This document shows, in pieces, positions 19,186 through 27,660 of a DNA stretch of 64,000 nt. A program made the translations under genes and the position numbers. The first letter of the stretch is position 1; each line of letters begins with the position of its first letter. The stretch is from Gracilariopsis chorda (taxonomy: Eukaryota; Rhodophyta; Florideophyceae; Gracilariales; Gracilariaceae), in contig NBIV01000127.1 in assembly GCA_003194525.1 (NCBI GenBank), positions 144,735-208,734 of the forward strand, written 5' to 3'. The notes under the pieces were generated by a model. The model had not been told where the DNA came from and did no database searches. It was given only the letters and a program-made list of their open reading frames with translations.

Positions 19186-20124
19186 TGTGGTGCAATACCA
19201 CACGCGGAAAGGATCCCGCGACAGCGGCAAAGTCACCCAAGGTGTCCGAGCCTTGCTCCCTTGGTGAGGGCGGCTCAGAGGTAGAGCCCTCCGAACGTGA
19301 CCGACACGAGTCGGATGTAGGGCCGAACGGTCACTTCTCGCACAGCGCACGGAGGTGTGGGGAGAATCGGATCTAGCGCTCGACGGACAGTCGATCAGTG
19401 TGCAACTCGGTGTTGCCGGTGGTCTGGTGGAGTCCGCTGTATGCTGCGGCGCGGCGAGTGGAACACCCACGAATGAGGGAACGATCCGTACAACGGTATC
19501 CTCTAGGACAAAGAAATGAGGGGTGGGGAACGAGCCGCACGGCCGGCGCAGACTCGTGACGAGCAATAAATACCCCGAGACGTCGGGGCCAAACCTGATA
19601 CAGGGCGGAGTAGAAACAGTCCGTATGACGGTAAACAGAAGAAGAAACAACAAAAGAAAACAGAAAGTAGTCCGTAAGTAACGGTGGTATCACTCCTTGA
19701 TGTGCAAGGGGGGTGACGGAGCCGGATCGGTAGCAGCACTCCCCTAGGTTGGGGTCGTAGCCGTATACCAACGGTCAAAGTCAGAGCCCAAACCCTTGTT
19801 GAGGTTTTCTTCCGTAGGGTCGGCGGCGAGTGCCGCCACCTAAGTACGGCCACTGTAGTGTGGATTACTAACTAAAAATAACTAATTACTCCGGGTGCAC
19901 CGGGCCTGACATCCACGTGTGCGTGGTGGCTCACTTGGCATGAGCCGTCCACTCAGGCGGTGTGCACTACACGTGTTACCCACAAGTACCCCCTTCATAG
20001 GGGCATCTCCCATATAATGGGTTAGCCCAATACACCTCATGTATTCCGTATCCCAACAGCTAACCACGCATCTTATATGAAGAGCGATTTGATTCCCTCT
20101 ACCTCCGGAGGCTATTGCACCACA
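19186..20124 (-). repeat. Gypsy-A 5' LTR
   Basis: This 939-bp LTR has TG...CA ends and is followed on the plus strand by the target duplication AACCC at 20125-20129. It is near-identical to 8577-9516. Confidence 0.95.
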
Positions 20125-20896
20125 AACCCAGGCAATTATCCAGTGCACCAGTTTCCTCATGAACCGCTCTGGAATACATCTCAGTGCGCTGATTCATGTC
20201 TTCCGGTGAGATGTTTCCCATGATTAGGTGGCTACGAGCGTTTAAAAACGCTTCTATGCCCTCCCAGAACAACTCGGATAGTTGCGAATAGTTCTTGGAA
20301 AATAGAAGCCCTCGGTCAAACCATCTTGCAGAAGATGATAATTGACGTAACACAACGCATGTCACCAGCAAAGGATTACAAGAATATTTGTTTCTGGACG
20401 TCACTCTTGACGTGGTATGCCATCCAAGATCTATTAACATACGAGAGATGTCGCTGTTCCTAAACCTGAACAGCACAAGGCATGTAACATCAGTAACGCT
20501 TCCGAACTTGAAAGAAAAGGTGAAAGTTGAAAAATGTCGCTTGAGTATTGCGTAGCGCCTTTTTTCTTCTGTTTCAGATACATACTGAGCGGCAATCGCA
20601 AAAAAAACGTGGGAAGAAGTGGAAAGCGTAACTGGAATTGTCTGTCTGCGACAAGCAATGGTAGGTAGTATAATTGCCCACTTTACCTGTCGACCATTGC
20701 TTTGGGAGTGGGAATAATCGGAATGCCTACGGAGAGGCACCTTTGGGAAAGGGATAGTATTTTCAGGATAAGGGAGACCTTGATTGGTAATACTCACAAC
20801 TCGAACTGATTTCTTACTGCGTAAAGATTCGTTGATGATTTCATCATATTTGCAGGTTCCGCCTTTTCTGATTTTCTGGCTTACAAATATCGTCAT
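20125..20896 (-). pseudogene. Harbinger-1 transposase, N-terminal part
   Basis: The minus-strand frame is open from 20917 (a GTG inside the terminal repeat) through an ATG at 20894-20896 to the Gypsy-A insertion. The best family match starts near 20460 with FRFRNSDISRMLIDLG, followed by RQLSSSARWFDRGLLF and SQLSELFWEGIEAF, the helical pre-catalytic region typical of Harbinger transposases. It ends in ALDNCLG, which continues as FIDGT at 8571 once Gypsy-A and one AACCC copy are removed. The first 140 residues have no recognisable family pattern, and the true start may be further in. Confidence 0.8.
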
Positions 20897-20926
20897 ATCT
20901 GGTTGTGACTTTCTCACTGCGTAAAG
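20811..20926. repeat. Terminal and subterminal repeat of Harbinger-1
   Basis: A 16-bp word ending ACTGCGTAAAG occurs at 20811-20826 and, with one mismatch, exactly 100 bp later at 20911-20926. The outer copy is the inverted partner of CTTTACGCAGT at 6741-6751. Repeated subterminal words are common transposase or MYB-protein binding sites in this superfamily; that role is inferred here. Confidence 0.55.
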
Positions 20927-21372
20927 CCTAATATGTTTTACTTCGAGGGTGTCGCGACGGCGGTCTGGCTATTATCAAGTCTGTGTGGTGGGCGCACGTG
21001 TCGTTCGTGTGTGCGGTCTGGCAGGGTGGACAGGGCGGTCCGAAATTGTGCCGAATCGGTTTTTGTTTTATGGTCGAAAACGCGCGGATTCGGACAATTC
21101 GGAACGTTCCGAATCGAAAGAGGCCTGTTCATCACGATTAAATAATTTACGAATTTGTGCTAAACCCTGACAGGCTTTGTTTTCTCAACTCACCGAGAAG
21201 CGAGAAGCCCTTTGAGCTCCGGACCTTCCCCACCGTTCATGCGAATTTTGTTCTATTCATGGGACCTACTAGCTGCCACCAAATATCAGGCATCAATCTC
21301 TTGTTCATCCGACAACCATTGTCTGGCCTCTGCTGAAATTCGACAACCTCCTTCTTCATAACAAACGCCTCA
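20927..21372. other. Intergenic; no supported gene
   Basis: This lies between the Harbinger-1 end and the first host gene. It contains a short perfect palindrome, CGGAACGTTCCG, near 21102 inside a tract rich in gaattc/cgaat-like words. No coding signal was recognised. Confidence 0.4.
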
Positions 21373-21900
21373 ATGAAAGACATGGCGTGCGCATTCGCAC
21401 TGACAACACCTTTTGTGACGTCAGGGGCCGCCCCCGCGATCACCAGCAGCTGGAACGGTAGAAGAATACCTGTCACACCATGGCGACGGCCTATTCGAGT
21501 ACACACGGCATGCCTAGCTGTGAACAAAGAGCCAAATGCATCTAAAGATGAAGAGCAGCTCGATGAAGCTGCTATGAGAGCTGCCGAGATCCACGAAGTA
21601 ATGAACGGCTTAAAGCAGTTTAAGGATCGTATAATTGAAGGTACGCAACAGCCCTAAAGCCGGCTTAGCTGCTCATCGCAGTGCTTTGCGCATCGATTTT
21701 TGTTTATGCTAACCACTATTGTTGCGTCCTTCGAGAAATGTTTCTTTCGCGAAACTGTAGATGCGACTAAACTAGCGAGAAAAGTTCGAGCGCCAAAGAA
21801 GCAGCTGGAGGCCGCGTTGGCTTCGCATCCGGATATCATAAGGATAGATGGGCATATTGCAGAGCTAGAAGAAGAGCTCAAACATTTGGGAGATCGATAA
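21373..21900 (+). CDS. Putative plastid-targeted small protein, two exons
   Basis: Exon 1 is 21373-21640 and exon 2 is 21761-21900, with an intron at 21641-21760 (GTACGC...ACTGTAG, with a TATGCTAAC branch-like word at 21705-21713). Spliced length is 408 nt, 135 aa and a stop, in frame. The first 45 or so residues are Ala/Ser/Thr/Arg-rich with few acids, like a transit peptide. The mature part is helical and charged, with AAMRAAEIHEVMNGLKQFKD before the junction and KLARKVRAPKKQLEAALASHP after it, ending in an acidic helix. Both parts keep the same helical character across the splice, which supports the intron. I recall similar small plastid proteins of plants and algae without defined function but cannot name the family. 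It is convergent with the ESSS gene 134 bp away. Confidence 0.65.
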
Positions 21901-22034
21901 ACGTTGTCGCCATCATAACCTTGACAGAGCCCATTGTGGGAATAGTTTGTGTTTACATCGCCTCCTATCGTGCGTGGCATAAGCACACTAGATTGTGCCT
22001 TTGGTTCGTAAATAGCCCGCGCTGTCGTGACCAC

Positions 22035-22560
22035 TTACTCTTCCCCACGAGCAGCCGCACGAGCTAGTGCTTCTTCTCGAGCCCAAGCCTGGGGCGACAT
22101 ATTGGGTCGTGAGTTAAGTCCGAATCCGAGCATCACGCCTGCAAGGACTAGAGTCCCAATGTATGGCACCTCCCAGTCAAAAAGCTTTCTTCTCTCTCCC
22201 GGCTTACGAATCGCTTCGCCGAATAGGCGCCCACCCGGTTCATTCACTTCGGTTTCCCCAAACAGGCCTGGGGATGTTTAAAGGGTTGGTCATATTCAAA
22301 TGTAGGGTTAGAGTTCAGCCTATGAAAACATTCGTTGTCGTTTCCGGGTCCCGCTATAGTTGAGAATGAATGAGACACGCCGCACATCCTATGCACACCA
22401 AGGTTGGAATTCGATTCCCGGAGCCTGACGCTTTGTCTGATTCTTACTAACGATTAACGCCGCCGCGCTCCGTAGCGGATGGAAACAACGTACCTCCTCC
22501 TCCGCGTACTGATCGAGAGGAATGAAAAGCTCTAGAGAAGCTTCGTAGTCTGAAAGCCAT
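22035..22560 (-). CDS. Mitochondrial complex I subunit, ESSS/NDUFB11-like, two exons
   Basis: Exon 1 is 22560-22494 and exon 2 is 22267-22035, with an intron at 22493-22268 (GTACGT...CCCCAG). Spliced length is 300 nt, 99 aa. Exon 1 encodes a classic mitochondrial presequence, MAFRLRSFSRAFHSSRSVRG: Arg-rich, no acidic residues. Exon 2 carries GRLFGE, RRKLFDWEVP, one membrane span (YIGTLVLAGVMLGFGLN) and a C-terminal PQAWAREEALARAA helix. This pattern, GRLFGE plus a DWE motif before a single span and an AWA..KAL-like tail, matches plant ESSS (NDUFB11-type) accessory subunits of NADH:ubiquinone oxidoreductase, which sit in the membrane arm. The intron falls between the targeting peptide and the mature protein. 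Without exon 1 the frame has only a GTG start, so the splice model decides the start. Confidence 0.78.
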
Positions 22561-23401
22561 TTTTTCCTTCGTGCTCAATCGAAGATGTTCCTGGACTCTC
22601 AAGTAAGATCAGGAGAAGACAAGGGAGACCGAAAGATGAGCGAGAATAGTATCTTATCACAGCCGCACCCCCAAGGGCTGTCTGTGGTTCTGCAAATAAC
22701 TGCTCTGTGCCTGCGTATTTTAAAACCATTACTGCACAGCATTTTGTTTCTGTGTGGGACACGTTTTCCTTTCAGCTCTCCCTGCATGTTCAAGTCCGAC
22801 CTCTGGCATTTTTCTTCTTTCTCTTCGCTCTTTTGACGAGCATTTGGCTTACCCTCGATCATCTGGGGTTCGACGAGATTCCCCCGTACTTCGACTGAAC
22901 TGAACTTAGTGCTTGACGCATTGCTCTTCTCTTCAGATAAAGAATGACAAGGGATGGAAGATAGAGTTGGCTAAGAGACCAAGACATGGCAATGACCCTT
23001 GCTATGTTTGAGACATTATGAAATGGGATTAAGTCTTCTCGTCATTGTCGACCGTTTGGCCAGAAGTGAAAGTTTGCTGTGACTACAGGCCACTAGGTGA
23101 AAAAGCAATTTATGATGGCATGTAACCCTTTACCTTCGGTAGCACATGGACGTTTCGCACAGTATCTACGCCGAATACGCAGACGCTTAGGGTGCTGGGC
23201 GAATGTTAAATGGGACAGTCCTCATAGTTAAATGCTATCTACACGGTCCATACCTACGTTCATACCTATTAGTTATTCTCGTAGCTCTGTAACTGATCTG
23301 TTATAAGCCAGGCCTTATTAACTTACCATACAGCACAAAGAGCCAGCTCAACTGATTGCCCTCGTCGTGTCGGAAACCTTACAAATGATTCATATCGGAT
23401 A
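22561..23401. other. Intergenic; no supported gene
   Basis: This is upstream of the ESSS gene and downstream of the PEX13-like gene. Frames at 22585-22898 on both strands overlap each other and carry no recognised domain. It presumably contains the ESSS promoter; no core element was identified. Confidence 0.45.
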
Positions 23402-24217
23402 TTACAAGCTCGAGGAATCTCCTGCAGTTTGGTCTGTAGATCTGGCTGCCTCGTCCCTTCTTTTGCGGAACTGCCCGAGAGCCATCTCGAAGGGGTCATC
23501 CTCCGGTACCAAACCAAGTATTCGGAGCACCAAGGCAACAGGGGAGAATCGTCCCGCCAACGGTGACATGAAAAACAAACACAACAACCTCCATACATTG
23601 CTCGCTCTTCGTACTATTTTAGCCACTACAGCCAACGGCCCGGTCTTAACGGAGAGCCACATCTTCGCCTCGTGCCTGAACGCGCTTAAACTGTAACCCA
23701 AACCGAACAACGCGTCAAATAGCATGTGAAGATTGCGTAGTATATCTTCTATCATTGAAGACACTCTCGCGAAACGTGCCATAGCGTCATGCATGCCTGA
23801 CATCACCATCTCAGAGGTCTGTCGTGCATCATTGAGCACTTGGCCTGCAGAGAATTGCTGGCGCGCGTTGAAGCCGAAGGCTGGATTTCCAGCGTACCCA
23901 GCACCGTAGCTGCCAAAGCCAGCCCCAAACCCACCCATATAAGAACTCCCGTAGTTTGCGTTGTAAGGCGAAAAGTAAGAGCTAGGGTAGGAACCGTTAT
24001 ACATCTGGTAGGGAGTTGAGTTCATTGGGTTGGTGATGTTTTGATTCAAGAAATCCGTATTCGTCGTACCATTTTGGTTTGTCGGGTACGCGTTGGTCGC
24101 ATGCGCCACGTTGGTTGCTCTACCAGATCTAGGTTGCTGATTGGAATTTGATCCTCTTTGATGCTCACCGTGGGAACGGGTTTCTGTGAATGGGTCTGCA
24201 GACGTATTCTCACACAT
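23402..24217 (-). CDS. PEX13-like peroxisomal membrane protein
   Basis: The frame starts at ATG 24217 and ends at 23402, about 271 aa. It opens upstream to a TGA, so an additional 5' exon is possible. The first half is Asn/Thr/Tyr/Gly-rich with a GFGAGFGSYGAGYAG tract. Then comes a helical block including MARFARVSSMIEDILRNLHM and LFDALFGLGYSLSAF, followed by hydrophobic segments. This Gly/Tyr-rich N-terminus plus FA..SSM(ID).. plus SF/A helix order is the layout of PEX13, a docking component for PEX5/PEX7 cargo receptors at the peroxisome. No SH3 domain is present; animal and fungal PEX13 have one, plant PEX13 does not. The assignment is from pattern and order, not from strong identity. Confidence 0.6.
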   Translation of the reverse strand: MCENTSADPFTETRSHGEHQRGSNSNQQPRSGRATNVAHATNAYPTNQNGTTNTDFLNQNITNPMNSTPYQMYNGSYPSSYFSPYNANYGSSYMGGFGAGFGSYGAGYAGNPAFGFNARQQFSAGQVLNDARQTSEMVMSGMHDAMARFARVSSMIEDILRNLHMLFDALFGLGYSLSAFRHEAKMWLSVKTGPLAVVAKIVRRASNVWRLLCLFFMSPLAGRFSPVALVLRILGLVPEDDPFEMALGQFRKRRDEAARSTDQTAGDSSSL

Positions 24218-24749
24218 ACCTTCAAAAGATAGTTCGACTGGACAACGGGCGGTCTGACCCAATCAGTGGTATCAAATGCAATGGCAAGGATTGCAAGAAG
24301 GTTAGAGAAAGACCCAAAGATTCACGAAGTTCACGACTTGTGACAAAAATACGATAGACGCGTATTAGTTCGATTACGGATGTTACAAGTGCGTTCTCCG
24401 TTGTAGTTGAACAAGACCCAGCAAAGAGGACTCGCTTGCAGTCTTGATATGGCTGTGAAGGAGCCCTGAGAAAGTTATCCGAGGTGCAGTGGAGTGGATG
24501 CCCGAGGCAAGTTAACGCTCTTCGCGCACGAATAAATGATCGTCTCCGTTGGCCTTGTGTCGTTCTCTGCAAACTAAAGCTGGTCAGTGGTCTGTGACGA
24601 TGCCCTTGGCTGGGAGTAGGATTCGGCCTTGCATGAAACACGTGAAATTCTCCTACCAAAGGTGAACGGCACACGCCCAAGTATAGAACTGGAACACGTC
24701 TGTGTTTCTAGGATGTTACAAGGGTTTACATCAGAGGTCAGCTAGCGTT

Positions 24750-24953
24750 CTACATTTCGTGCCATGGATAGATAGTTGTCAACCCGAGTAGGGAGCCTTG
24801 AACCTTTGCATAAATTTGCTCGGCAGTGGAATTCAGGAAATCAATTGTAACAATATATGTTGTTTCTGGCTCGATTTCGGCGTAATCTGGGAAGGCCTCC
24901 AAAATCTTTTCCATCAGATATTGAAAAGCATATTTGCACTCCCATGCTGCCAT
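24750..24953 (-). CDS. Small hypothetical protein, 67 aa
   Basis: An ATG-started minus-strand frame encodes an acidic protein with aromatic residues (ECKYAFQYLMEKILEAFP, then TTYIVTIDFLNS). It could be a small gene or the last exon of one, but I recognise no family. It lies between the PEX13-like gene and the MITE. Confidence 0.3.
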   Translation of the reverse strand: MAAWECKYAFQYLMEKILEAFPDYAEIEPETTYIVTIDFLNSTAEQIYAKVQGSLLGLTTIYPWHEM

Positions 24954-25135
24954 GGTTCGTACTTTGTTTTGGTTTAATACGTGCGTTCTTCTGCCCGTCG
25001 CAACTTAACATCTCCAAAACCTCAAGAGCGATTGTGATCAGCTGTCACCTCGATATCTAGCTAGACTGTTCAGATCCTAACGTCGAATGAACGCTTTACT
25101 AGAACGGGCCTCAGCAGAGACATAATAGTTGTTAA

Positions 25136-25228
25136 GGCCCTGTCTGCATATGGATATGGACATGGGTTTTTGGCACTGCACCGGGAAAAGAATTAAAAAT
25201 ATGTCCATGTCCATATGTAGACAGGGCC
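25136..25228. mobile_element. 93-bp MITE, Harbinger/Tourist type
   Basis: 28-bp terminal inverted repeats with two mismatches start GGCCCTGTCT at 25136 and end with the complement at 25228. They are flanked by a perfect 3-bp duplication TAA at 25133-25135 and 25229-25231. The size, GG start and TAA target fit a PIF/Harbinger-derived miniature element. It lies about 200 bp upstream of the PTPS-family gene. Its TIR differs from those of all three Harbinger elements in the window. Confidence 0.8.
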
Positions 25229-25424
25229 TAAGGTTAAGGATTAGCGATCGCTACCCGCAATCCTTCGAACTTGTCTAACTGTTAGTATTTACTCAGATAG
25301 TCTGCATCGAGGTTTTCTGAGACGTTCCTCTACCACCCTAAGCACCTGGGTGAGCTGTTGAGCTTAAATCCAACTCTTGCACGGAGAAGTGATCCTTGAG
25401 ATTCCCAGCATTACTGAATCTACT

Positions 25425-25932
25425 ATGGGATATTCGCTGTGTGTAAGAGATTCCATCATGATAGCCCATTCGTTCACTGGAAATGAGTTCGGCCCAGCAC
25501 AAAAGGTATGCAATCACTCGAGTCCGGAAAACAACGGCTCCAAATAGAAAGGACTAGATCAGATAACATAAAGTTCTAACAAGCAACCGGGAAAACGGTG
25601 ATCGTATCGGCTGTGAATGTCAGATGCATGGTGCAACCTACGTGGTGGACTGCGAGTTTATTACAGACAAATTGGAGAGCCACCTGAACTGGGTAGTGGA
25701 CATTGGCGAAGCAAGCACAGTTTTGAAAGAGGTTCTATCAGAATTCAACTACAAGAACCTCGATGAACTGGAGGAGTTTCAGGGACAGAACACGACCACA
25801 GAGTTCATGTGCAGACAAGTATTTGATCGCGTGGCGGATCGGTTTAAGGGAAAGTTTGTTGGTGCTATTCGAATCAAGATGTCTGAATCGCACATAGCAT
25901 GGGCGAGTTACACGGGTATTGTAGAAGAGTAG
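25425..25932 (+). CDS. 6-pyruvoyl-tetrahydropterin synthase / QueD family protein, two exons
   Basis: Exon 1 is 25425-25505 and exon 2 is 25624-25932, with an intron at 25506-25623 (GTATGC...GTCAG). Spliced length is 390 nt, 129 aa, typical for the family. Exon 1 ends in IMIAHSFTGNEFGPAQK and exon 2 opens with MHGATYVVDCEFI, so the conserved segment carrying the first metal-ligand His (AHSF) and the second (MHG) is rebuilt exactly by splicing. Further family signals: VVDIGEA, LKEVLSEFNYKNLDEL, NTTTEFM and a late SESHIAWA. The third metal-ligand His of the usual HGH motif is Ala here (HGA), as I recall for a divergent subgroup. The enzyme family converts dihydroneopterin triphosphate to pterin or 6-carboxy-pterin products; which reaction applies here is not clear. 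Confidence 0.82.
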
Positions 25933-26172
25933 TCTTATCGACGAAAGCATCATGCGTCGCACATGCTACGCTTGGTACGACGTTTTTTACTTAGGTCCAT
26001 TGACTATCCCAGCTAATCATGGATTGCAGCCTTTGCAATTGTTCTCACACTCATCAGGACGCCCTTAAGAGTATGTAAAGACCGTAGCGTAATAGGTACC
26101 GAAGTGACCTTCCCTCACTGCAGAGAAAAAAGACAATGCAATCGATATTTGCGGCAGCTTGAGACTGTACAA

Positions 26173-26601
26173 TTACTCGTCTCCATCCTCCTTATTCTCC
26201 TTAAGGTATTCGAGCAAGAACTCGTAGCCCGGTGAGCTCTCACCGAATTCCTTAATGACACAGCTGGTGGCACCGACCACCTTAGTGGCATTACCCTCCT
26301 CGTCGATCTTGCAAAGACCAGCCCATTCACCAAGTTGCTTCTTATCCGGCACGCGCACGAGCGCCACTTCATGCGCAGCACAAAGTGCCTCGATCAAACG
26401 CGTGTATCGCGGCTCGTCACAGTCGGAAGCGAGGATGCACAGTTGTGCCTGACCGCGATCCAGAGCCTTTACGACTTCGTTCAGACCACGGACCAATCCG
26501 TCGTGCACGAGAGACTTTTTGAGCACCTCTTGCAGGGCCTTGAGGATGTCCATTTCTCCGACATCTTCGGGGACGGCGTCAACGGGAACTTCGTCAGACA
26601 T
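26173..26601 (-). CDS. RPS12: 40S ribosomal protein S12 (eS12)
   Basis: A single intronless frame of 142 aa starts at ATG 26601. The eukaryotic S12 core is unmistakable: DILKALQEVLKKSLVHDGL, GLNEVVKALDRGQAQLCILA, CDEPRYTRLIEALC, VALVRVPDKKQLGEWAGLC and VVGATSCVIKEFGE. The length matches other eukaryotes (about 130-145 aa). The protein is part of the small cytosolic ribosomal subunit. Eukaryotic eS12 belongs to the L7Ae-like fold family and is unrelated to bacterial S12. This is the most secure host gene of the window and shows the host strand context of the island. Confidence 0.97.
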   Translation of the reverse strand: MSDEVPVDAVPEDVGEMDILKALQEVLKKSLVHDGLVRGLNEVVKALDRGQAQLCILASDCDEPRYTRLIEALCAAHEVALVRVPDKKQLGEWAGLCKIDEEGNATKVVGATSCVIKEFGESSPGYEFLLEYLKENKEDGDE

Positions 26602-27010
26602 AGCGGGTTAGATGGGTCGTGCGCTTCTGCGAAAAGGGACAGTGATCAAGGTTGTCACCAGACAAGGTTCCTCCAACCTGATGAGATATTTCACAGATGG
26701 GGCATCCGCTCGGCGACGACGATGGGGAATGGTGCTCGCAGGATCATATAACACGCAGAAGACGGTCTGCGGTGTGCTGTCGGCGTCCGAAGTACGTGTA
26801 CAAGTTTTATTAGATCTTTGATCCGATTAGAATCTCGTGTTCGGTAACGCGGGAACGTTGGACAGCAGCGCTGGAGCGATATAATTACAGAAGACGAATC
26901 TTCAGATTCATCGCTGTTCGCCATCCAATACGATCTGCCCAACGCAGACGCCGATCTACGAAGGGCAGACAAGATGGTAGGGGTTTTTGGCATGCACAGT
27001 TCAGTACATT
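26602..27010. other. RPS12 upstream region; no other gene
   Basis: This is 400 bp between the RPS12 start codon and the left end of Harbinger-2. Short frames on both strands overlap without recognised content. It should contain the RPS12 promoter. Confidence 0.5.
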
Positions 27011-27027
27011 AGGCGTTTTTAATTAAG
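27011..27027 (+). repeat. Harbinger-2 left TIR
   Basis: AGGCGTTTTTAATTAAG, preceded by ATT. It is identical to the complement of 34064-34080 and contains the 8-bp palindrome TTAATTAA. Confidence 0.93.
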
Positions 27028-27161
27028 GGAACTCAGTGCTATTTCTAAGGCTCCTTTTCTGGCATGTTCCTTATTTTGAAATAACTTGCTCATTTCAAAA
27101 TAAGACCCTAGCATGTTTGAGGACATCTGCCTCCCTCTCTTCTGCCACCAGGCATTCCATC

Positions 27162-27542
27162 ATGAACGAGGACTCTGACGATAACACCTCCTCCGCTATG
27201 GCACTTATGTCACAATTCGTAGCTCAACAGCAATACACACAGCGTCTTTTAAAGCAAGGAAACATTGCCGCAAAAAATTTTATTCGCTCTGCTACACACA
27301 CATCTGACCACGAAGGAATTGAAACTTCTATCTCACGACCAGGAAGAGGTAACACCCTTTTCTTCCACAAGGCCACTTACGTCCGCCGGCATCCCTCAGG
27401 TATATACAACTACGTGCGCTCTTAGAAAACCAACATACATCTCTTTGAGAAGATCACGCACTTAACTCATGCAAAATTCGACAGTTTACACACTTTGGCT
27501 GAAGTAGAACTACAGAAGCCTTTGGACGTGCTTCGTGAATTC
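27162..27542 (+). pseudogene. Harbinger-2 transposase, part 1 of 3
   Basis: This is the N-terminal piece from ATG 27162 to the copia insertion, in frame with parts 2 and 3, with one in-frame TAG at 27423-27425. It begins MNEDSDDNTSSAMALMSQF and contains RRHPSGIYNYVRS before the stop and a helical stretch after it (HTLAEVELQKPLDVL). Parts 1-3 add up to 381, 702 and 147 nt, 410 codons including the stop. The split at AATTC is exact: removing copia and one duplication rejoins REF to HPETVRV. Confidence 0.85.
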
Positions 27543-27660
27543 TGTGGTGACGCGCACACACGTCCACCACTGCCACATAGCTAGGGAGCGCTCTATATAA
27601 AGCACCCAGGAACACTCGTCACCGGCGTCGCTGTTCCTGGGGTATCGGTTCGTCGTCACA
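27543..27660 (+). repeat. Copia 5' LTR (118 bp)
   Basis: It matches the 3' LTR except that 76 bp present there (30886-30961) are missing. The gap is bounded by a repeated TGGTGACGCGCA word. It contains the TATA box. Confidence 0.92.
27594..27601 (+). promoter_or_regulatory. TATA box in copia LTR
   Basis: TATATAAA is present in both LTR copies (27594 and 31011), 59 bp before the LTR end. It is the likely core promoter of the element. Confidence 0.65.

Larger units (their letters stand above)
8577..20124 (-). mobile_element. Gypsy-A: chromodomain Ty3/gypsy retrotransposon with an antisense ORF
   Basis: The element is 11,548 bp long, reads on the minus strand, and is bounded by LTRs of 939 bp (19186-20124, the 5' LTR) and 940 bp (8577-9516, the 3' LTR). 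Both begin TGTGGTGCAAT and end CACCACA. The flanks show a perfect 5-bp target duplication, AACCC, at 8572-8576 and 20125-20129. Order along the minus strand: 5' LTR, primer-binding site, gag, pol (protease, RT, RNase H, integrase), chromodomain, then a 630-aa ORF on the opposite strand, purine tract, 3' LTR. The LTRs differ at only about ten sites by eye, so the insertion is fairly recent. Gag has one stop and pol has frameshifts near the integrase active site, so this copy is probably not autonomous. Confidence 0.95.
6741..20926. mobile_element. Harbinger-1: PIF/Harbinger DNA transposon interrupted by Gypsy-A
   Basis: The element holds a MYB-like accessory frame on the plus strand (7011-7886) and a DDE transposase on the minus strand, split into 20896-20125 and 8571-8000 by the 11.5-kb gypsy insertion. 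The two genes point toward each other, as in the two other Harbinger elements of this window. An 11-bp inverted repeat, CTTTACGCAGT at 6741-6751 and its complement at 20916-20926, marks the probable ends. On the right it is followed by CC and TAA, which fits a terminus beginning GG beside the family's usual TTA/TAA target. The left flank (TGA before CTTT) does not match, so the exact ends and the TSD are unresolved. Without Gypsy-A the element would be about 2.6 kb. Confidence 0.75.

Noticed and set aside
22355-22435. tRNA-like sequence on the plus strand (a ggaattcgattcc tract resembling a T-arm)
   Set aside because: No consistent acceptor, D and anticodon stems could be formed and no U33-anticodon loop was found. 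It lies inside the ESSS intron.
24210-24240. Tiny intron (GTATGT...CTGCAG) in the PEX13-like gene
   Set aside because: Under 30 nt, far shorter than the 118-226 nt introns of the neighbouring genes.
24222-24680. 152-aa minus-strand frame upstream of the PEX13-like gene as a possible 5' exon
   Set aside because: No ATG-to-donor path with convincing protein content was found, and its composition looks random. Kept only as a possibility that PEX13 has an unrecognised first exon.
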